Shown here: one piece after another, positions 25,188 through 37,100 of the stretch
Layout of the letters: every line of letters begins with the position of its first letter
How positions within the stretch are numbered: position 1 is the first letter of the stretch
DNA from: Rhineura floridana
Taxonomy: Eukaryota; Chordata; Lepidosauria; Squamata; Rhineuridae
Reading direction: 5' to 3'
NCBI RefSeq assembly: GCF_030035675.1
Contig: NC_084483.1
Coordinates: 144,681,425 to 144,745,424 of the forward strand
Length of the DNA stretch: 64,000 nt
Notes under the pieces: generated by a model
What the model was told of the DNA's origin: nothing
Seen by the model: the letters and a program-made list of their open reading frames with translations, nothing else
Databases searched by the model: none
Position numbers and translations under genes: made by a program

Positions 25188-27143
25188 AAAAACATATTAA
25201 CTCACGACTTCCGGGAAGGGTGACTGCGCTTGTGCCTGCTTTTTGAGACGGGCTCCCGCCTCAGAAGAAGCTTATTCAGATATAAATCAGTCAGAACATT
25301 CTTTTTGACTGATAAAATTTCTCCCGGGCAGGGAGAAACGTAGAGATCAACCTCAAAAGCCTGTTTTTGTTGGGAGGACTGGATTTCATTAATTTATGAG
25401 AGAAGGTTCAGCCAGCAATGCCGGACGGACTTCCGAACAAGCTCTATCTGATAATGCGACACATTTATCTTTTCTTCAAAGAGAAAACGTACTAACAGGC
25501 AAGCACCCTTCTTTCTATTTTTTTTTACTTGGTTTAAATTGTTGCAGCAAAAAGAGATTTGTCAAATGAATCAGCTTTAAAGAACTTCTGGGTGAGCTAT
25601 AACTCTTCTCTGTTATTCACGAAATTAATAGCTTATCTCTGTTTCTATTGCAAAAAGCTATCCTGGAAGTGCATTCTAAAGATATAAACAGAAGAGGGAT
25701 TTCTATTCCGAGGAGAAAAAAATAAAAAATATGAACTTTGGAACATTATATTGTCTGGGACTATTCTCTTTTTGGTCTATTTTATTTTGACGAATCTGCT
25801 TCTTCACGACGCCACTAACTGTTTTGATGCTGGGAACTAAATTTGTTTTGTATTCTTGAACATAGAGAGATAAGGCAGGCTGCTCTGTTTATACTGTGAT
25901 GTCATCAAGCCTGGAATATTAACCCAATTGTTGCTGAAATAAGAAGTGGTTCTTCTTTATTTTTGTTTTGTTTTCGTGGTTTTAAGAATGGCAGTCAAGA
26001 AAGTGGCTGAGAATCTGGAAGTAATTATGTTTCAGAAAATAATGAATGAGATTGAGATAACGAAACAAACCCTGCGACAGGGCAGTAAGGAGCTGAAAAT
26101 TGAACTGAGCAAAATGACGCAGGAGCTTAAAGAAACAGGGGATCCTGTGAGAGAGGAGAATGAGATCAGAGATGAGAAAAGAAAAAATAAAGGGAAGATA
26201 CAAGCCCTGGAGATTGGAACAAATGTGGAATTGGAAAAGGATCTGGAGTTTATGGATATTAGAAATAAAATCTACTGTTTGGAATTTAACGTTGTCTCTG
26301 AAGAAATTAATGAAGATATTAGAGATAAAGTTATCAATGGCTTGGATAATTTTCTGGACTGGAATGACGTGATGGAGCTTGATATAAAGAAAATCTATGG
26401 AATTAACTGCAGCCATGTGACAATGGAAAAACTCTCAAGAGATGAGCCAGTGCATTTCGTAAAAAAGAAGAACAGAGATATGACTTTACAACAATATTTC
26501 AGCAACTTATTCAGAATCGATGGCAAGAAAATATTTGGAATAGAGGAAATTCCCATCAGACTCTTATTATATGACTATGGCAATGACAGCAAGATTATTA
26601 TGGAATACTGATAATGGAAGATTGGACACTGAAATTACTGGACAACAGGACTATTGAAGATGGAAGATGGAATTAATATTGATAATGGAATAATGGCTAT
26701 TGAAATTATTGGACCTAACAGATTTGATGAGATGGATTAATCGATACGTTTATTTGGACTATGGTTATGACAAGATTATTATTATTATTAACGAGATGGA
26801 TTAATCGACATGTTTATTTGGAGAAAAATTGATATATTTCTTAAAGAATTGAAACCTCTCTTTGACTTTTTGTGGAAAGAATAAAGTAATGTTTATGAGA
26901 TTTGATGATTAATTAAGATAACTACTGGAGGAAAGTGATTTTATAATATAATTTAAGAGACAGGATTGTTATATATTGTAGACCTATAACTGATCTGCGA
27001 CAAATGGGAAGTCAACATTTTATTTTTTTGTTTAATCATTTTTGTTTTGTTTTGTTTTTTTGTCTTGGAATGTTTTATGACTTTGTTTTGTTTTATGAAA
27101 ATTTGAATAAAAATTATTATATAAAAAAAACATATTAACTCAC
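25188..27143 (+). mobile_element. HAL1-like element: L1 relative with ORF1 only, flanked by 18-bp duplications
   Basis: A perfect 18-bp direct repeat (AAAAACATATTAACTCAC) lies at 25188-25205 and 27126-27143 and fixes both ends. The body begins GACTTCCGGGAAGGG, has an ~780-bp leader, one ORF1-type frame, an AT-rich 3' UTR and a TGAATAAAAATTATTATATAAA tail running into poly(A). No endonuclease or reverse transcriptase sequence is present between ORF1 and the tail. This is the arrangement of mammalian HAL1 (half-L1) elements, which are mobilised by L1 proteins in trans. Perfect duplications and an open ORF1 indicate recent insertion. Confidence 0.82.
25988..26611 (+). CDS. L1 ORF1-like RNA-binding protein
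   Basis: I chose the ATG at 25988 (about 207 residues); an upstream in-frame ATG at 25946 would add a hydrophobic stretch unlike ORF1 proteins. The N-terminal part is charged and helical, with KQTLRQGSKELKIELSKM suggesting a coiled coil. The second half aligns by eye with the RRM-like and C-terminal parts of L1 ORF1p (transposase_22 family): NKIYCLEFNVV, INEDIRDKVI, VHFVKKKNRD, IFGIEEIPIRLL. Known ORF1p forms trimers and coats L1 RNA. The protein is shorter than human ORF1p (338 residues), mainly in the coiled coil and at the end. It has no internal stop. Confidence 0.75.
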   Translation: MAVKKVAENLEVIMFQKIMNEIEITKQTLRQGSKELKIELSKMTQELKETGDPVREENEIRDEKRKNKGKIQALEIGTNVELEKDLEFMDIRNKIYCLEFNVVSEEINEDIRDKVINGLDNFLDWNDVMELDIKKIYGINCSHVTMEKLSRDEPVHFVKKKNRDMTLQQYFSNLFRIDGKKIFGIEEIPIRLLLYDYGNDSKIIMEY

Positions 27144-27219
27144 ACTTCAAATAACTGTCTAGCCAGCAACAACTATGTATATTATTGCATAATATTCTTA
27201 TGCTTGTTTACGCATACTC

Positions 27220-27855
27220 GTGAGGCCATTCTTGAGGTTGGTCTGGAAGCTGCAGCTGGTGCAAAATGCAGTGGCACAACTTACTGGGGCAGGATATCAC
27301 CAACATGTTACCCTACTGCTGAAAGAATTGCACTGCCGGTCCATTAGCTCCTGGGTCAAGTTCAAGGTTCTGGTTTTGGTGTACAAAGCCTTATGCAGCT
27401 TGGAACCAGGATATCTGAAAGATCGTCTAACCCCTTATACACCCAGTCAATCACTGCGCTTTGCAGGTGAGGGCCTCCTGCAGATACCATCTTATCAAGA
27501 GGTCCGTTCTGCACAACATAGGAAGTGGACCTTTAGGGTTGTGGCACTGACACTTTGGAATTCCCTCCCCTTTAATATTAAACAGGCACCATCTCTTATC
27601 GTTTCTGCGCCTACTGAAGACCTTGCTCCTCCAACAATCCTTTTAAGCAGAGACCTTATCCCAGGCTGCATCTGTATTGGAATTGCTTTTTAAGCTGTTT
27701 TTTAAAAAGATGTTTTGTTTTAATGTTTTTTAAGATGTTTTGTTTTAATGTTTTAAAGTTTTCATTTTTAAGATGCTTTAGAGTGCTTTTAGTGTTTGTG
27801 TTTGCTGCCCTGGGCTTGTTCCAGGAGGAAGAGTGGGTAATAATAATAATTGGGG
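27220..27855 (+). mobile_element. L2-type LINE, 3' end
   Basis: One open piece encodes the C-terminus: WKLQLVQNAVAQL, SWVKFKVLVLVYKALCSL, FRVVALTLWNSLPF. The 3' UTR ends GGGCTTGTTCCAGGAGGAAG plus an (ATA)n tail. The same family lies inverted at 31960-32370. Confidence 0.8.
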
Positions 27856-27869
27856 GAGGGTTAGCACTT

Positions 27870-28600
27870 CAGGCCAGTTCTATGCATATTTATTCACAAA
27901 TAAATCTCACTAAGTCCAACGGTACTTGATTCTTAGTAGGTGAATTATACTAGCCCAGTGTTATCTCCAATAACTGGGTTTCTAGGGCCACATGCAAAGA
28001 AAATTTTTAACCTGGGTATCTGGTATCTGAGATCCTTTTGGAGATGGCAGAACATACTTGCATGGAAAGTATGTAGTTTATCATTGAGGTATGACCATCT
28101 TCCAAGAGGTACCAGAGATCGAGAAGACAGCAATGTGATCAAGCCACACATAACAGTAAGACTTGTCCTCACCATTAACTACAGCGCTTTTAAACATTTT
28201 AAATCCCAATGGAGTCAACAAGTTGAAACTGTTAAATCCAAATATCAGTTTAATGGAGATTGCTGTTCATTGCTATAGTCTCATGAGAGGAACATTTCTA
28301 AATGCCTGTTATACATGTGTGTGTACAAGTATGTATGTATATCTTTTAAATTCAATACTGTATACTGTCTTGGGAAAGTTCAGTGGCAACTGTAGCAAAC
28401 TACCTGCAACCATCTGCAGTGCAAGACAGCAGACCTTTGAGACAATATGTTTTAGTACATAGTACTACATACTAGGCTATTTTCACTAAAAACAAGTTAT
28501 AATCTACAAAGCTGTTTTAAGCAGAACCTATTGGATATCATATTTAGAACAATATGTTTTGCTCTTTACTCGTTTGAGACAAGTGACATATTCCACACAA
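27870..28600. other. no gene seen
   Basis: A trace of the palindromic repeat is visible near 27890-27950 (ATAAATCTCACTAAGTCCAA). Otherwise there is nothing recognisable. Confidence 0.45.
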
Positions 28601-28607
28601 CCCAGGT

Positions 28608-28735
28608 TAATATGTTACATCTACTCAGAAGTAAGTCTCATTGAATTCTATGTGACCTGCTGCCAGATTAATTTACCTGGGAGCAAGTCCCATTACTTCT
28701 GAGTAAGTATGTATAGGAACGCACTGTTAGAATGA
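28608..28735. repeat. copy of the short palindromic repeat
   Basis: Left arm CTACTCAGAAGTAAGTCTCATTGAA, right arm GGGAGCAAGTCCCATTACTTCTGAGTAAG. The pair is partly rearranged, possibly two overlapping copies. Confidence 0.55.
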
Positions 28736-28744
28736 TTTAAACTG

Positions 28745-28870
28745 GACATGGGGACCTATGGACCTCCATATGTTGTTGGACTACAATTCCCTTCAGTCTG
28801 ACCATTGGCTATGCTATATAGGGAGATGGGAGTCGGAGTTCAACAGCATCTGGAGAGCCCCAGATTTCCC
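28745..28870. mobile_element. hAT-like MITE, copy 2
   Basis: Arms CTCCATATGTTGTTGGACTAC and GTTCAACAGCATCTGGAGAG are inverted relative to each other around CCATTGGCTATGC. Same family as 23735-23870. Confidence 0.6.
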
Positions 28871-28989
28871 ACCTGAACCCACTGTGAAGTCTCAAGACTT
28901 TATTCTGGGGCACCTTTGCTTAAATACAAGTTGAAAACAAGGAAATAAAAATGTAGGGTGCTTTGTTAAGGGCCCAATCCTATCTGCTG

Positions 28990-29535
28990 GTTGAGGGGCT
29001 CTAGCATTTGGTGGAAGCTCTGCTGTGCTGGTGGAATATCAGATACACTATCACCATGTCAGATACATCAACAGAACCACCAAAATGGGGTGAAGTCATT
29101 GGCAGGATAGGATCAGAACAAGAAAGGACCTCACTTGTATGGTATCCACTACTTCTCCAGACCAAGGTTATGTCCCCACTGAGAAAGCAATTTTACACCA
29201 GCCCCAGTACAACGTCCTTTCCATTAATTTCAATGCGAGAAGGGAAACGAAAATATAGAATCCCCACTTCTACCCTGCCCAAGTTATCATGGCACAGCAT
29301 CAGATATTATAGAACTCAACATCCAAGCACAACACACTATTGCCAGTATATAAACACCACAGGAAGATCACAACTCGGATGATAGATCATGCCATATATT
29401 ATTCTTTTTCCATTCTCAGTATACTCTTTCAGGAATTTATATACCATAACTCAATGGCGATTCCATTCCAATCCTGTTTAATAAATAGCTTTTATATTGC
29501 CACATTGTGTCTTTGTTGCTAGGGACCCCCCCCCC
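28990..29535 (+). mobile_element. possible solo LTR (fossil)
   Basis: A TATA-like GTATATAAACACC near 29345 is followed about 130 bases later by TTTAATAAATAGCTTTTATATTGCCA and GTGTCTTTGTTGCTAGGG, the order expected for U3-R-U5 of an LTR. No internal coding region or second copy was seen, so the call is weak. Confidence 0.25.
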
Positions 29536-29539
29536 ATCC

Positions 29540-30835
29540 TAGTATCATCTGGCTTCAGCTAGCCTCAGGGCAGGACTTAACAGGGAAGAGGCAGGGAGAA
29601 ATTGTACGGAGCTCAATTGGTTACAGGGCAGTGGCCCTGTTTCTGCTCATTCCCTGGAACATGAAGGAGAGGCTTTGGGGTTCTGCTGATGGGTGCATGA
29701 GGCAGTTTGGTGGGAAGAAACCAGAAGACGGGCAATGAAATTTGCTGCGATAGGACCTGGCAGGGTTGGCCTAGAATACAAAATAGCAGGTGTGCAGATG
29801 GACACATGCGTTGCCAGGGGGATGTGAGGGCCAAAAGGGCTAACTGACCTATACAGTAGCCAGGCTACAGTCCAGGCAGCACTCCTAATTGGCCCATGTG
29901 TGCTTGCATGTGCCCACCCCCTACATTCTTCTTAGTATGGGGTTGTACAATCTGGAGTCTCCTGCATGTAGAATGTAATTTGTTCCACCTTGCTAGGGCT
30001 CCTCCTGCTGCCCCTGAAGTTTATGACTAGGTGCTAAGGTTGGGTGCAGGAAGACAAACGCTATCCCTGATGCCTGTCTGCTGCTGTGGGTGAGTGGTTA
30101 GGCAACAGCTCCGTGGTATTTGTAGTGTGGGTCTGAGCCCTGGGAGCTCCCTCTCTTTTGCCTCTGACATGACTGCTGTATGTAAGGTGAGTGGGGCCAT
30201 TCCTCCATCCCCTTTATGGGCTCTAAGTCCTGACAGCTGTCTCCCAACCTCAAGTCACTGGAGGCTGCCTCTGTCAGTGTATGATTGTGTCTGCCCTTGC
30301 TGCATATCGTGGTCCCTCCTCTTGGCTGCTTGACACAGTTTTTCCTGCCTGGGTACATCTTGAACCCTTGCTACAAGAGGCCTCAGTGCAGGCCTTCTAT
30401 GTATAGCCTAAAGAGCTTTGTTGGTGCTGTGTTGTGGGGGTATATTTCCCTCACCATATGGGTGTGTTGTGTTCCAAAACAGCATTTGTGGAGAGCATAA
30501 GGGGATTCCAACTGTACCTTTACAGTTGCCTGAGGACTGACAGTAGCAGGGTCATTGCTGGCTGTGTCTGTGGGGCTAATGAAATGGGGGTGCTGTGGTA
30601 TTGTGCATGTTGTGAAGCAGGAGCAGGAGACATGCCCCATAAATTGATAATTAGCTTTCTCATGTTTTGATAGCATGTGGATGTTGCTACTAGCAATCCC
30701 CCGTTGTGGGCATTAGTGGCGATTCCACAGATGCTGTGGACTCACCTGTTTTTTGTTTTTTTGTTTGTGTTGTGCATTTTCCCCTTCCCTCTAAGGCTGA
30801 GCATGTACAGGACACAGTGTCCATTCTGCTGACAT
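29540..30835. other. no gene seen
   Basis: GC-richer than its surroundings but without a recognisable exon. MEMO1 exons, expected on the minus strand left of DPY30, could not be identified here. Confidence 0.45.
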
Positions 30836-30839
30836 AGTG

Positions 30840-30920
30840 GTGCTGTGCCCCTGGTGTAACTGCTCCCCTGGGCTCCTTTGGGAGGAAGGACTGGATATAA
30901 ATTTAATAAATAAATATAGA
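30840..30920 (+). mobile_element. LINE 3' tail fragment
   Basis: CTTTGGGAGGAAGGACTGGATATAAATTTAATAAATAAAT is the stereotyped 3' end of L2/CR1-type squamate LINEs, seen also at 42060-42140 and inverted at 55400-55462. Confidence 0.6.
30902..30907 (-). promoter_or_regulatory. possible DPY30 polyadenylation signal (ATTAAA)
   Basis: On the minus strand ATTAAA lies about 130 bases past the DPY30 stop codon; no AATAAA is closer. It lies in a LINE tail, so the real site may be elsewhere. Confidence 0.25.
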
Positions 30921-31037
30921 GCTAAAGAAATGGTGCGTAAATAAGATTTTTTGTTTTGTAGAACTGGTACACCAGACAATGATTCATGGATATTTAGCAT
31001 ATATGCTGAACAGTCAAATGGTCCTCTTAGGATGAGA

Positions 31038-31110
31038 TTAATTTCGATCCTCAAACTGTGCCTTATTTTTTAACAGGTATGCTGCAAGGAATTCAATAGG
31101 ATTTGGTGGT
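31038..31110 (-). CDS. DPY30: DPY30 last coding exon
   Basis: The acceptor CTTTTCAG lies just right of 31110. The exon completes the split AGA codon, encodes [20 protein letters not shown] and DRN, and ends with TAA at 31038-31040. This is the conserved C-terminal helix of the dimerisation domain. Confidence 0.95.
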
Positions 31111-34100
31111 CTGAAAAGCAAAAGAGAAAAATAGTTTTGTTCATAGCTATCAGCTCAAGAATTATTTAACTTCAATTAAATTATCAACATTAGCCACACA
31201 GAAGAAATTTCAGGGAAGGAACCCTTAAGTATGTAGATTTAAAAAACATGAAAAGTACTTGAGTATTGTCTGGGATTACCAAACCTTTTTTTAAATACAT
31301 CAAGGCTGCAATCCTAACTCCACTTACCTGGGAATAAGCCCCAGTGAATTCAAATTAGCTTAGTTCTGAGTAGACATGGTTAAGATTGTGCTTAAATGAA
31401 AACACTTGCTATTTATAAATCTGAGTAAGAATTTCAGTTTCATATGTCATCACTACTTTTGTCTAATTTCATCTATTATAGGCTAAATTCCAAAACAGCA
31501 CAGAATGACAATTTTTTGCAGCTGTTAATTTAATTTGCTTTTTTGTTTTAACTTGGAGAAAGTGTTAAATTCTGAGAATGGGCATTAATTCCTTTAGCCA
31601 TACTGTTCCAGTCAACAGCACAGAAATTAAGTTGTTTTATGACAATAGCTGTTGTTTCACTTGAAAAATGAGGGGAAAGTGCTTAAATTTTCTTACTGTC
31701 TATCCCAGCTCTCTCTTGTTTGGGGAAGGGAGAAAGCAAGAAAGAGAAAACTACTTTTTTACTTCTCTAGACATATGGACAAGGGGAGAAAAGATAAATA
31801 GATGGGAGAATGCTTGGCTGTAGAGCTCCTATATTAGACCACCACTCTATTTTCCTACACAGCTTTCTCTGTAAAAAGGAGAAGAGAAATAGTGATCCAG
31901 TAGCAGTTTAAGCTACCGGAAAAAAATTATAAGGAGAATGAATGTTTATTATTCTTGATTTATTTAATTTATATCCCACCCTTCCTCCCACTAGGAGCCC
32001 AGAAGCACTAAAAAATCTTTAAAACATCATAAAAACAGAACTTAAAATATATTAAAACAAAACATCTTTAAAACATCATTTTTTAGAAAAAGCTTTGAAA
32101 CCATCTTTAAAAAAAAAGGTTTAAAAACATATTAAAAAGCAATTCCAACACAGATGCAGACTGGGATAAGGTCTCAACTTAAAAGGCTTGTTGAAAGAGG
32201 AAGGTCTTCAGTAGGCGCTGAAAAGATAACAGAAATAGTGCCTAATATTTAGGGGGATGGAATTCCAAAGAGTAGGTGCCACAACACTAAAGGTCCATTT
32301 CCTATGTTGTGCGGAATGGATCTCCTGATAAGATGGTATCTGCAGGAGGCCCTCCCCTGCAGACCATAGTGATCTTATGCTGTGTCAAATCAGATTGCAT
32401 TGTTTGCTATAGGTCAGTCTTGATCTCCACCCTAGTTATTAACAGCTCTTTTCAGTTCTTTCCCAATTTCAGCTTTTGCTCTCTCTAAAATGAAACTGGA
32501 TAATCATGTACACCATACAATCCATAGTGTTTATCAAATTATGGGTGACCGCCACAGCCAGCCTAACTACTCTCAGAGTTTGTGTAAAATTAGGTCTTTG
32601 GAAAGTACTCCCATTCTTCACATTTCACACACACATTACAGTTCAGTTCAGCAGTTCCCAAACGTTTTTCTAACTGAAAATTGCTGAGGGTCTTGGTGGA
32701 CCACTTAATGCTTTTTCTATCTGTTGTAGCAATTGTAATGTTCTGTGCTACATGCTTTTATGATTTTAATTGCATTTTTATTGCTTTTTATTTCTTATAT
32801 TGTATTACAATTTACAATCCACAGAATTCTAACTAATGTGATAAAATACAACATAAAAATAAACCAAGCAATAAAATACAATGAAAAATCAATATGAATA
32901 TTTAATGTGGACAAACTGCGAACCATCTGAATAAAGCTCACGGACCACAGTTTGGGAGCCCCTGCTCTAGTTCTCACAGCAAAAGAGGTGGAAAATATAT
33001 GTCAGGACTATTCCGGTTCAAAATGCAGGTGCAGCCTACATGAATGAACTCTCCATACGAAAAGGACCTTCAGCATAGAAAAATAGCATATCCAGTAGAA
33101 AGGTTGCAGCCTACCCTTCTGTGATGTTCCTGCTTATATTGTAAATATGGCAAGTGCTGGTTATATAGAAGACATATGGTAAGTGGAGTGAAAGAAGAGG
33201 GGGAGTACATGAGCAGTAGAATGCTGGATGATTGGCTGAGCGTTTGAATGGCTGGGAGTATAAATGGAAGAATGACAGCTGAATCTGGGTGGTGAATTGG
33301 GAGGTGAATTGTAAGGTGAATTGAGGAGGTGGATGGTGTTTGGTGGTGTTGTTGAGTGTGAGTCGGAGTTCTGAGGCAATTAGTAAGAAGTAAAGTACAT
33401 AACAGAATATAGATGAAACCATACGCTTGTGAAACATTCCTTAAGTAATCTTGTTATTTCTAATTCTTAATAAATATTTCTTGGTTAAACAAAAGCCTGA
33501 TTCCTTCAGCTGGGATACACATACCAGGGGGAATAGCAAAGTAACCAAGTCTGAACAGTTTGTATCGAATGGTGGCAGCGGCGGATCGGAGGAAAGTGTA
33601 TCCAGTCCCACAGAGAAACCCAGGGCTGTATGCTTCAGTGCAAGAGGCTGCAGGGGGGGTTGGGAATTACCTACACCCATAGACACAAGGTATCGAGATA
33701 GCCCGGCAGAGACTAAGGCACAGTCTAAAGGTTATAAGAGATACAGAGTGTTGGGTAGTAAGGCCTAGCAGGGGGATCTTTTGAGATCGGTGCTAGTGCT
33801 GTAAAGGGTAAGAATAAACCTGACGTTCCTGTCTGCTGGTAGCCACAAGTGAGAGCTTCACAGGTGGTGCTGGGGAAGGACGTCACATGTGGTGGCTGTA
33901 GCGGTGGGATACGAACAACAGAGAGTCCCTAAAAGTGGTGTGGCTAAAAGAAATAACAAACAAAGATTACTTGTGAGAGTGACTGGCAAAGAGTGTGTGG
34001 CAAAGTGTGAGTGAACTCCTAAAAACATGGCTGAATATATAAAGATGAAAAGAGAGGAGCTGGTGGAGAAGTGCATAACATTCAATTTACCTCACGAGGG

Positions 34101-37100
34101 TAAAGGTATAGATGAATTGCGAGTAGCATTGATAGCATTCACATCTGTCCAACAAAAACAACCTGTCAGAGAAGAGAACCCAGAAGGGTACGCAAGCAGT
34201 CCCGCTTATATAGAGTATTTAAGAGAGAAGTTAAGATGGGAACGTGAGTTGGGAACTGAAAAGTTGAGAATGGATGCTGAAAGAGGGAGGATGGAGACTG
34301 AGGAGAAAGAAAAACAGCGGGATTGGAAATTGAGAGAATGAGAATGGATACTGAAAGAATGAGAGTGGATGCTGAAATACAAGTGGAAAAGTTAAAATTT
34401 GAAAGAGAGAACTTTCAGTCGGATGAAACAAGAAAATACAGAAATGAAACAATGATAAAGGTTACACCAAAAGATTTTGCGGTGTTTGAACCTGGACAAG
34501 ATCCACAAATTTACCTCAACACCTTCGAAAAGGCAGCTCAGATGTGGGGGCTACCGGAGGATAAATATATGCAATATTTATCAAATTTGATCAAAGGGGA
34601 ATTGGCAGAGGTATACCAATATTTCCACTCAGACAGGCCTGTCACATATGCCGAGTTTAAAGAGGCAGTGTACAAAAGATTCAGGCTGGGACCTGACTAT
34701 TTCAGGAAGTTATTTCGAAACTGCCAGATCCAAGCAGGAAGGTCTTTTGTTGAACTGGGAGCAAAATTGGTGGACACATTTGGAAAGTGGATGGGGAGTG
34801 CAAAAGCTCAGTCAGTGGAAGAGGTGAAAAGCCTCATGATACTGGACCAACTACACCATCAGTTACCACCAAAAATAAGGCTCCTTGTCAAAGACCGTTC
34901 CCCTAAATCTGTTCAAGAGGCAGCAGAGATGGCAGATCACTTTGCCTCAAACAGAACTGGTTGGGTGAGCAAAACATCGAGAGAGTTTAAACCCAGACCA
35001 TATAATGGTGGCAGAAAGGATGTGATACCACAGCGAGTGAGCCCTCCAATAAAATCTGAAGGGCACAGGACACCCCAGAGTGGATCTGTGTACCCCAAAA
35101 TGGAGGAGAAATTGTTATAAATGTGGTAGACCGGGGCACCTACGTTTCCAATGTGAGGTTGCCAACCCCATTGGTAATCCTGCTCAGGGAAGGGCAGTGA
35201 AAACAGAACCAAGGGAGTTAGAAACAAAGAAAGTTCAGTTCTGCCAGATAAACTGGACAAATGTACAAGACTTTGATTCGAGTCTGAGGGAAGAAGTGAG
35301 TGTGCAAGGGGCAAATTATTGGGCATTGTTGGATACTGGTGCCGCTCAGACGTTACTGAGGCCAGATTTGATAAAATCTGAGGAAATATTACCTCAGGAA
35401 ACGGTGACAATCCAAGGAGTGAGGGGTGAACCAGAAAGTATACCCATGGCCCTGATAAAATTAAAGTGGAGAGGAAAGGAGGAGATCTGTAAAGTGGGTA
35501 TTAATGCCCCAAAACAAGAACCAGTGATACTGGGAAGAGATGTTATGGGGGCACAAGAAAACATATATGTTGTGACCCGAAACCAAATGAACAAAGGAGC
35601 AGAAGCCATTTTAGCCAGCTCTGAACAAAGCAGGGTAGAATCTGTGGTTGAGACTGAGGTCGCCATAGCAACCCCTAGCAGGCCTGCTAAGAGAGACACA
35701 CTGTTTCGAATGGTCTCTACTGCAGAGGCAGAGCAGTTCAGAGAAGAGCTGGATAAGGATGAAAGTTTGAAGCAAATGAAGGGCCAAGCACTCACACAAA
35801 GGATTCCCTTTACTGACAAACTGAGGAATCAAATTGTGTGTGAGAATGGGATATTGTACAGACTGTGGATGCCTGCTGAGAGAATGAATGTGAACCAGTC
35901 AAACAGAAGGTGGTGCATGTGAATATGCTCAACCCATATCACAGCAGGGATGTTAAAGTTTTACAGGTTACCTTGTTCCCTGAAGGTAGTGGTCCTGTAC
36001 TTCCAGATTTGATACAGGAAAGCAAAGCAAAAGGAGGGGTAGATCAATTGGAATGGTCGGAGGAGGTGGAGGAAGAAGTCAAGAAAGAGATTCTAAGAGT
36101 TTTAAAAAATTATGGGGATCTCTTCAGCAACAAACCTGGCCGAACCAGTATAGCCAGACATTCCATTGATACTGGAAATCATGCCCCAATCAGATCTGTT
36201 CCATACCGTGTGAATGGGAAAGTTTTGAATGAGATTAGAAAAGAGGTTGAAGACATGTTGGAACTAGGGGTGATCAGGGAATCCATCAGTCCCTGGGCCT
36301 CAAGTATTGTACTGGTTCCGAAAAAAGATGGAACCACGAGGTTTTGTATTGATTATCGATTAATCAATAAAATTACTGTCCCAGATGCGTATCCTATGCT
36401 TAGGGTGGAGCAATGTTAGAGCTATTGGGAGCAGCAACCATTACCTCTACCATAGATTTGTGTAAAGGATTTTGGCAGATGGAATTACGACGAGCAATCC
36501 AGAGCCAAAACTGCCTTCAGTACACCAGATGGGTTATATGAGTTTGTGACTTTACCCATGGGACTAAGGAACTCACCAAGTTCTTTTCAGAGACTAATTA
36601 ACACTGTGTTGTGAGGCATGTCAGATTTTGCTGTGGCCTATATAGATGATGTGGCCATTTTCAGCAAGTCAGTGCCTGAGCATGTCCAACACCTGACAGC
36701 AGTATTAGAGGCATTTAAGAAAGCAGGGCTAACTATAAAAGCCAAGAAATGCCTGTTTGGTTTGAATGAAGTGGTCTATTTAGGACATAAGGTGGGGAGT
36801 GGGAAAATAACCCCCTTATGGAGCAAAGTTGAGGCAATACAATCATGGCCCATCCCCTTAACTAAGAAGCAAGTTAGGGCATTTTTAGGTGTGGCTGGTT
36901 TCTACCGTAAATTTATAAAAGATTTTTGGGAAATAGCAACCCCTTTGCATGAGCTAACAAGAAAAACGTGTGCTGAGCGTGTGGTGTGGACGGATGAATG
37001 TCAAAAGGCTTTTGACCTTCTAAAGCAAACCTTGTGCCAAGGGCCTGTATTGATAGCACCAAATTTCAAGCAACCATTTATCGTGGCCACGGATGCGTTG

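Noticed and set aside
29540-30835. Search for MEMO1 exons, expected on the minus strand left of DPY30
   Set aside because: No MEMO1 peptide (for example the conserved APHAGYTYCG) was found in any frame between 1 and 31 kb; it probably lies further left.
33111-33437. 108-codon frame on the minus strand across the gypsy LTR
   Set aside because: It is the antisense of the LTR and is rich in His/Pro/Ser by chance.
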